Shown here: piece by piece, positions 59,183-64,000 of the stretch
Position numbering within the stretch: the first letter of the stretch is position 1
Layout of the letters: each line of letters begins with the position of its first letter
Origin: Woeseiaceae bacterium
GTDB taxonomy: Bacteria > Pseudomonadota > Gammaproteobacteria > Steroidobacterales > Woeseiaceae
Direction of reading: 5' to 3'
Assembly: GCA_028277185.1 (NCBI GenBank)
Contig: JANQGQ010000012.1
Location: 539,046-603,045, forward strand
DNA: 64,000 nt
Made by a program: the position numbers and the translations under genes
The notes under the pieces: generated by a model
Seen by the model: the letters and a program-made list of their open reading frames with translations, nothing else
Databases searched by the model: none
What the model was told of the DNA's origin: nothing

Positions 59183-60079
59183 TCAGGACGGTAGCGGCGT
59201 GCCGCCGTCCCAGGCCCACTGTCGATGGAGTGTCTGAAGCCGGCGGGTCAGCGTGCCGGGCTTGCCGTCGCCGATGACGCGGCCGTCGGCTTCGAGCACC
59301 GGCGTCAACTCGCCCATCGTACCCGTCGTGAATACCTCGTCGGCATTGTAGAGTTCCGCCAGCGTCAACCTCGCTTCCGAGGCTGAGATGCCTTCGGCCG
59401 CGAGAATATCGAGCACCATCGCGCGGGTCAGGCCGGGCAGGCAGGCATCGGCGTAAGGTGTGCGGACGATATCCCGGTCAACGATGAACAGGTTCGTGTC
59501 GTTGGTCTCGGCGACGAAGCCATCCGCGTCGAGCATGATGGCGCTGTCGACGCCCGCGACGTTGGCTTCGATTGCGGCGAGAATGTTGTTCAACAGGTTG
59601 TTGTGATGGATCTTCGAGTCCAGGAACGAAGGCGAGTTACGGCGTATCGCCGAAGTCACGACGCGTATCCCTGAATCCGAGTACACCGGAGGTTTCCATT
59701 CTGCCAGTACGATGAGCGTGCAGCCGGCTCGATTGAATTTCGGGTTCATGCCCGATGTGATCTTCTCGCCGCGCGTCAGCGTCAGGCGGACATGCGCTTC
59801 GTCGCGCATTCCGTTCGCATCGAGCGTGCGAAAAACCGCCGAACGGATCGCGTCGGTAGCCGGAATCCCCTCGAACAGGAGTGCCTTTGCCGAGCGGCGA
59901 AGCCGCTCAAGATGCGCCTCGAAAGCCGCTATGCGCCCGCGGTACACCCGCAGCCCTTCCCAGACGGCGTCGCCGCCCTGCACGACGCTGTCGAAGACGG
60001 ACACCCTGGCATCCTGCCGCGGCACCAGGTCTTCGTTGATGCCGACCACGATGTTCTGATTGCGGGGGTCTGTGGTCAC
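59183..60079 (-). CDS. Class IV aminotransferase (branched-chain or D-amino acid type)
   Basis: The 298-residue PLP enzyme has GDAVWEGLRVYRGRIAAFEAHLERL, FLDSKIHHNNLLNNILA with the Schiff-base lysine, FVAETNDTNLFIV and TPYADACLPGLTRAMVLDI. The fold covers IlvE, D-alanine aminotransferase and PabC; the loops fit a branched-chain-type enzyme best. ATG overlaps the stop of the sulfotransferase-like gene (ATGA), so the two proteins are made together. Confidence 0.82.
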   Translation of the reverse strand: MTTDPRNQNIVVGINEDLVPRQDARVSVFDSVVQGGDAVWEGLRVYRGRIAAFEAHLERLRRSAKALLFEGIPATDAIRSAVFRTLDANGMRDEAHVRLTLTRGEKITSGMNPKFNRAGCTLIVLAEWKPPVYSDSGIRVVTSAIRRNSPSFLDSKIHHNNLLNNILAAIEANVAGVDSAIMLDADGFVAETNDTNLFIVDRDIVRTPYADACLPGLTRAMVLDILAAEGISASEARLTLAELYNADEVFTTGTMGELTPVLEADGRVIGDGKPGTLTRRLQTLHRQWAWDGGTPLPS

Positions 60080-60843
60080 GAGTCCGCACCGATTGCATGA
60101 GCCCGAAGACGTTCATACAAGGGTTTCGCCTGTTCGTACAGCCGGCAGAGGTGGCCGGGAAGGGAGGGCTTCGGCCGATATGCCGCGAAGCCCGTGCTTC
60201 TGTGTACCGCCTGATACCAGTGCGGCGCCCAGATACCGTCCTCCGGCTTCGGGCCCGCAGGCCAGCGGAGCATCGCCGGGTCGAACCCGAGCGCCAGATA
60301 CCGGCATAGCTCTCCCAGTACGCGCGCCGGGTTCCCGAGCAGAACGCGGGAGTCGATCACCGCGGGAGGTCGCCCGGTCGTCGCGATGCGCTCGAAGAGT
60401 TCGATTTGCCGGTCCAGGCCGGTGTCCCGCAACGTGGCCTCGGGCAACTGCACGGTCAATGACGGCAACATGTCGTGCGGATCGCGGACCAGCAGCACAT
60501 GGTCGGTTTGCGGCAGGAAACGCAAGTCCAGGTCGATAGCGTGATGCGCCATTTGCTTCAGAAACAGACGCGGCGGCGCCACCGCCGCAAGCAGCGTCTG
60601 CATCACGGTGTCGCCGTCGGTGTTCATGGCGGCCAGGACCTCGTCCCGGCCCGGGTGAACGGCGCCGGAGACCCGCAGATAGTGTGCGTAAAGCGGCTCG
60701 TCCACGACCCGAATGTCCGGGTGTTCCCGAAAGCTGTACATGAGAGCGGTCGAGACGTTCCGGGGGCCGGACCAAAGGCAGATGTGTTTGGGACGGGACA
60801 CCGGATAGTCGTCGCTATGTCGGATGCATGTGCGCCTCGTCAC
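60076..60843 (-). CDS. Sulfotransferase-like P-loop protein
   Basis: The 255-residue protein begins, after a short leader, with ICLWSGPRNVSTALMYSF, a PAPS/phosphate-binding P-loop as in sulfotransferase-like proteins, and DEPLYAHYLRVSG, LFLKQMAHH, VLLVRDPHDMLPSL. It is coupled to the class IV aminotransferase gene. From memory, some plant aminotransferase-like proteins join these two domains in one chain, which suggests a real functional link. Substrate unknown. Confidence 0.75.
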   Translation of the reverse strand: MTRRTCIRHSDDYPVSRPKHICLWSGPRNVSTALMYSFREHPDIRVVDEPLYAHYLRVSGAVHPGRDEVLAAMNTDGDTVMQTLLAAVAPPRLFLKQMAHHAIDLDLRFLPQTDHVLLVRDPHDMLPSLTVQLPEATLRDTGLDRQIELFERIATTGRPPAVIDSRVLLGNPARVLGELCRYLALGFDPAMLRWPAGPKPEDGIWAPHWYQAVHRSTGFAAYRPKPSLPGHLCRLYEQAKPLYERLRAHAIGADS

Positions 60844-60926
60844 AAAACGGGCGTCTCGCTGTGTGCGGTTGGGGCAATTTAACTAAACTCACCGTGTTTG
60901 CCGAGTTTTCGTAACAAAGAGCCCAC

Positions 60927-61496
60927 GTGTTCAAAACTTTCATCGCCGGGATCTTGCTGGGTATTGCGGGCGTCGCGGCCGCCCTGCATACGTTCCCGGC
61001 CGTGGATCAACATCGCGAGACGTCAATCATCTCGGTCAAGCCGAACGGCGGGAACTCCGAGAAGTTTCACGTCAGCGTGCCCATGGATCGCATCATGCTC
61101 GGTGCGAGTGCCACTGAGCGCTCGGTACCGGCGGGCATGGATTGGCCTCAGGATCCCGCATTCGCGGACCTGAACGTCGAGTTGTTCAAACTACGCGATG
61201 CGCGCGACACGGTCGTGGGCGTGGCCAGTCGAATCGCGGCCCGGGACGCTGCGGCGGGGAGCGCGATCGAATGGGTGCTGCATCTGCCGGCACGCGGTTC
61301 GGTCTACGTGACCGTGGAGCCCGAGTCGCTCGAGGGCGGTGTACGTCGCGGCTCCCTGCGTCACGGCACACGCGAATTCGGGGCCCTCTCGGGCAGCATG
61401 ACCGAACGCTGGATTTCCGCCGCGGACACGGGCGAAGGTCAGGGCAGAATCGAACTCGAAACCGCATTCCTGGGCGCTGCGGAGCCGGACGAGTGA
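60927..61496 (+). CDS. Membrane-anchored unknown protein, first of a paralogous pair
   Basis: The 189-residue protein starts with GTG and has an N-terminal membrane anchor (FIAGILLGIAGVAAALHTF), then an extracytoplasmic domain. The segment WVLHLPARGSVYVTVEP and GSLRHGTREFGALSGSMTERW parallels the next gene's WHIYMPERGTFVVGQ and LGTGRFAGGSGEFAGLDADVIE. No family recognised. It overlaps its partner by GTGA. Confidence 0.68.
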   Translation: MFKTFIAGILLGIAGVAAALHTFPAVDQHRETSIISVKPNGGNSEKFHVSVPMDRIMLGASATERSVPAGMDWPQDPAFADLNVELFKLRDARDTVVGVASRIAARDAAAGSAIEWVLHLPARGSVYVTVEPESLEGGVRRGSLRHGTREFGALSGSMTERWISAADTGEGQGRIELETAFLGAAEPDE

Positions 61497-62194
61497 AATA
61501 CCTGCTGAGCCTGGCTGTCGGGATACTGGTCGGCGCGGTCATGGCGTTCGCGTTTCTTCTTCTGAACCCTCTCGCCGAACCCCGCGCGCTGTCGCCGCTC
61601 GAAGTCGGCGATCAGCCGCAAATGATGCTGAACTATTCGCTCGTGCCGGCCGATGCCATCGTCCACACGAACAACGGCGAGACCCGCGGGGATCCAACGC
61701 CGGGCAAGGTCCAGCAGCTTTGGGAGCCGGCGATCCGCAACACCGCCGTCACCGTGGCGGCGATGTCCGGGGCGACTGGCGAAACGCGGGCCATCGGCAT
61801 CAAGTTCGCGTCGCTTTCGGAGAGCACGAGGCTGCTCCGGAACGAGGCGATGATCGACAGCGTTTGGCACATCTATATGCCGGAACGGGGCACTTTCGTC
61901 GTGGGGCAGCGCGAGAACCGTTTCGACTATCTGCGAACGGTGGTGCTGCCCGCGATGTGGAGTTCGGGCAAGCGCTGGCGAGGCTTGTGGCGCGGCAACG
62001 TTTCGGCGGGACCCGGGTCGCTCGGGACCGGACGGTTCGCCGGCGGCAGCGGTGAGTTCGCCGGACTCGACGCCGACGTCATCGAATCGCACACCGTGCG
62101 CGCCTGGTCGGCAGAGTCCGGTCCGGTCGCGAAGGAGGGCATGCTGCTCGTCGAACTGCCCGAAACCGTGGAGGCCGCGGCGGACGTTCTTTGA
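61493..62194 (+). CDS. Membrane-anchored unknown protein, second of a paralogous pair
   Basis: The 233-residue protein has an N-terminal anchor (YLLSLAVGILVGAVMAFAFLLL) and an extracytoplasmic domain longer than its neighbour's, with the same RGT-F-G-EF plan near the C-terminus. It starts with GTG in the stop codon of the first gene. The two are likely to form a hetero-complex on the outer face of the inner membrane. Function unknown. Confidence 0.68.
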   Translation: MKYLLSLAVGILVGAVMAFAFLLLNPLAEPRALSPLEVGDQPQMMLNYSLVPADAIVHTNNGETRGDPTPGKVQQLWEPAIRNTAVTVAAMSGATGETRAIGIKFASLSESTRLLRNEAMIDSVWHIYMPERGTFVVGQRENRFDYLRTVVLPAMWSSGKRWRGLWRGNVSAGPGSLGTGRFAGGSGEFAGLDADVIESHTVRAWSAESGPVAKEGMLLVELPETVEAAADVL

Positions 62195-62212
62195 TCGCGG
62201 CCGCGCCGTCCC

Positions 62213-63430
62213 TCAGGTGAGGTTCTTGAGTTCGGTCGCCGGATTCGCGAGTTCGGCCGGATCGGGGCTTGCGCCTCGTGCAATCAACGCCTTCGCCTGC
62301 ATGAAGTCCTTCGGTGCGTTGACCGCGTCGATGGCGATGAGGCGGCCGTCCCTCAGATAGGCACAGCTGAACGAACGCTCGCGCGGATCGCCGCGGACGA
62401 TTGCGCGGTCGAAGCCTTCGGACAAGCCGACGATTTGCAGCTTGAGGTCGTACTGATCCGACCAGAACCACGGCACCTGATCGTACGAGGCGTCGCCCCC
62501 GGCAATGTTGATCGCGGCGGTCTTCGCCTGCTCCAGCGCGTTCTGTACCGATTCCAGCCGCAGCCTCTGTCCGTAGATCCGGCTGGGATGGGCCGAGCAG
62601 TCGCCTATCGCATAGATTGCGGAGTCCGCGGTCCTGCAGCGCTCGTCCACTACGATACCGTTGTCCACGGCCAGACCGGCCGCTTGTGCAAGCTCCACGT
62701 TCGGGAGTATGCCGACGCCCACGACCACGAGGTCGGCGGGCAGGGTCCGTCCGTCGCTGAGCCGCACGCCGGCCACATGTCCGTCGCGTGCCGCAAAACC
62801 GTCGACCCCGATGCCCAGCAGGAGCTCGACGCCCGCGTCCCGGTGAACGTCTTCGTAGAACGCCGACAGCTCGGGCGAGACGACGCGGCTCATTACCCGG
62901 TCAGCCATCTCGACCACGGCCACATCGTGGCCCGCCGTTCGGACCACTGCCGCCACCTCGAGGCCTATGTAGCCGGCGCCGACGATCACGACGCGTTGCG
63001 CGCTCTCGAGGCCCGCCCGGATTCGGTCGACGTCGTCGATACTGCGCAGGTAGTGAATGCCGTCGAGCCCGGCCCCCTCGACGTCCAGCGTGCGTACGCG
63101 GGAGCCGGTGGCAAGCACCAGCGCCGAGTAGTCGAGCGCCGCGCCGCTGTCCAGCAGTACCCGTCCCGCCCCGCGGTCGATACGCTCGACCCGGGTTTCG
63201 AGCCGGACTTCGATATCGGGGTCCTCATAGAACGCCGCCGGCTTCACGTACAGCCGTTCGGCGGGGAGTTCGCCGGACAGGTATTTCTTCGACAGGGGCG
63301 GGCGCTGATATGGCAGCCAGGCCTCCTCCCCGATGAGCACGATACGGCCCGCGTAGCGCTTTTGTTTGAGCGTCGTGACGATCTGGCCGGCGCCGTGTCC
63401 CGCGCCGACGATGACGGTCTGTTCTGTCAT
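62213..63430 (-). CDS. FAD/NAD(P)-dependent oxidoreductase, ferredoxin/rubredoxin reductase type
   Basis: The 405-residue flavoprotein has the FAD fingerprint VIVGAGHGAGQIVTTL, LPYQRPPLSKKYLSGE typical of oxygenase-coupled ferredoxin reductases, the NAD-binding RVVIVGAGYIGLEVAAV, YAIGDCSAHPS and the C-terminal PWFWSDQYDLKLQIVG. It would pass electrons from NAD(P)H to a small ferredoxin or rubredoxin; no such partner or P450 lies in the window. Start MTEQTVIVGAG chosen for the FAD motif position. Confidence 0.9.
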   Translation of the reverse strand: MTEQTVIVGAGHGAGQIVTTLKQKRYAGRIVLIGEEAWLPYQRPPLSKKYLSGELPAERLYVKPAAFYEDPDIEVRLETRVERIDRGAGRVLLDSGAALDYSALVLATGSRVRTLDVEGAGLDGIHYLRSIDDVDRIRAGLESAQRVVIVGAGYIGLEVAAVVRTAGHDVAVVEMADRVMSRVVSPELSAFYEDVHRDAGVELLLGIGVDGFAARDGHVAGVRLSDGRTLPADLVVVGVGILPNVELAQAAGLAVDNGIVVDERCRTADSAIYAIGDCSAHPSRIYGQRLRLESVQNALEQAKTAAINIAGGDASYDQVPWFWSDQYDLKLQIVGLSEGFDRAIVRGDPRERSFSCAYLRDGRLIAIDAVNAPKDFMQAKALIARGASPDPAELANPATELKNLT

Positions 63431-63559
63431 CCTGCTGTTTGCTTGCCGTGCTGTTCGGAAAGCCGCGAAGCTTAGCCTATTAGCCTTACGGGACACTAGA
63501 AGCGGTCGCAAAAATAGTTTGCGTTTGCGGCCTTGCCGTCTGGGTGTTTCCCTTTGTCC

Positions 63560-63911
63560 GGTAATGCTCCCCGGAAGCCCGGCTTCTATAGTGTCTGTGC
63601 GTTGAGTCTTGTGGCGTTGGGCTCTTGCGCACGCTCATGGAGCGGCTGGCGGTGGGGTGCCCTCTGCCGGAATGGCTCCCTGCGGTCCGCTTTATTTCCG
63701 GCAGAGGGCACCCCACCACCAGCCGCGTCGCGGTCGTTCGGTCCCGCATTCGTTCGACGGCACCGTTTACCCGGAATCGGCGGATATCGTGTCTGACACC
63801 TTTTCGGAGGTAAAGGCAATGTTCTTTCTTCAGGTCAATCGCGCGGCTGGACGGCTATCGGCAACCGCCGAGGGTAGTATGGTGGGGTTGGGGGCGGTTC
63901 ACCGGAAATAA
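63560..63911. repeat. Long dispersed repeat block, inverted copy of 39784-40245
   Basis: The order GCTCCCCGGAAGCCCGG, GCGTTGAGTCT, hairpin copy 7, CCGGAATCGGCGG, GTGTCTGACACC (63789-63800), AAGGCAATGTTCTTTCTTCAGG and the half hairpin matches the block at 39.8-40.2 kb in reverse. The spacer between the two hairpins is about 158 bases here and 226 there, so an indel separates the copies. Confidence 0.75.
63642..63726 (+). repeat. Constant-loop hairpin repeat, copy 7 (31-bp arms)
   Basis: Arms 63642-63672 and 63696-63726 pair with one exception; loop 63673-63695 is identical to copies 1 and 4. The inner arm GTGCCCTCTGCCGG is shared with copy 5, but the outer arm differs and is still paired on both sides. 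It occupies the gap after the flavoprotein gene to the window end (63431-64000), in which I see no gene. Confidence 0.9.
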
Positions 63912-63912
63912 A
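63884..63912 (-). repeat. Truncated half copy of the constant-loop hairpin (copy 8)
   Basis: GGGGTTGGGGGCGGTTCACCGG leads into AAATAAAG, the start of the reverse loop, and then the match stops; no right arm follows. The left half equals the right arm of copy 4 read in reverse. After the break, sequence like GATTCTATGTTGC resembles 39649-39661 next to copy 4, indicating a deletion of the rest. Confidence 0.8.
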
Positions 63913-64000
63913 GATTCTATGTTGCAGCGCAAGCCCTATTGCGCAGATCGGGATTAAACGCCGCTTGTTGTCGTAGTAAGGCATAGCAGACTCGCACCAG

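Noticed and set aside
25928..63911. CRISPR array or integron attC sites as explanation of the repeats
   Set aside because: Copies are dispersed, not tandem with unique spacers, and attC sites have conserved ends with variable loops, the opposite of this pattern. No cas or integrase gene is present.
1..64000. tRNA or rRNA genes
   Set aside because: I saw no cloverleaf-like intergenic segment or ribosomal RNA signature in any gap.

Overview
The window comes from a GC-rich (roughly 62 percent by eye) gammaproteobacterium. Supporting marks are the neighbourhood of polA, engB, cytochrome c4 and dsbA, an ArgR-controlled arginine operon with a Xanthomonas-type argG and an acylornithine transcarbamylase, a FadE-type acyl-CoA dehydrogenase, a GspA/GspB pair, a sigma-54 psp operon and a YtrA-type ABC operon. 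A complete mevalonate route beside ispA is unusual for the class. A marine lineage near Woeseiaceae, Chromatiales or Xanthomonadales is my best guess, not a proof.

Layout: 1-2.6 kb holds a truncated ABC ATPase, a haem protein and a two-gene persulfide-oxidation operon with an AT-rich operator. 2.6-9.2 kb holds a sodium symporter, a PQQ-type sugar dehydrogenase, a membrane-anchored L,D-transpeptidase, a 75-bp palindrome, dsbA, cytochrome c4, engB and a candidate Spot 42-like small RNA. 9.2-20.3 kb is polA, lptM and the arginine operon argR-argG-(P-loop protein)-argC-argD-argF'-argB-argH, all on the minus strand and tightly overlapped. 20.4-25.9 kb has an esterase, an NRDE protein, NudC, a FlhC-like regulator with a divergent unknown, and a YadGH-like exporter. 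26.4-31.8 kb has a FakA-FakB fusion, gspB, gspA and dinB. 31.8-39 kb is the isoprenoid locus: ispA, mvaD, phosphomevalonate kinase, a single-chain HMG-CoA reductase/mevalonate kinase, idi and HMG-CoA synthase. 39-46.7 kb has lipoprotein and membrane genes, fadE, mdh, and an ECF sigma/anti-sigma pair. 46.8-49.4 kb is a YtrA-regulated ABC operon. 49.4-52.9 kb is pspF divergent from an expanded psp operon. 53.7-63.4 kb has a GGDEF-EAL protein, a bactofilin, gshA, an aminotransferase/sulfotransferase pair, twin membrane-anchored unknowns and a ferredoxin-reductase-like flavoprotein.

Two things deserve attention. First, four intergenic regions (26, 40, 53.5 and 63.7 kb) carry a family of large hairpins with the same 23-nt loop but different, almost perfectly paired 24-32 bp arms, always arranged as opposite-facing pairs. 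Second, the arginine operon lacks argA, argJ and argE in view but contains a translationally coupled P-loop protein between argG and argC, and its transcarbamylase has the residue pattern of a succinylornithine rather than acetylornithine enzyme.
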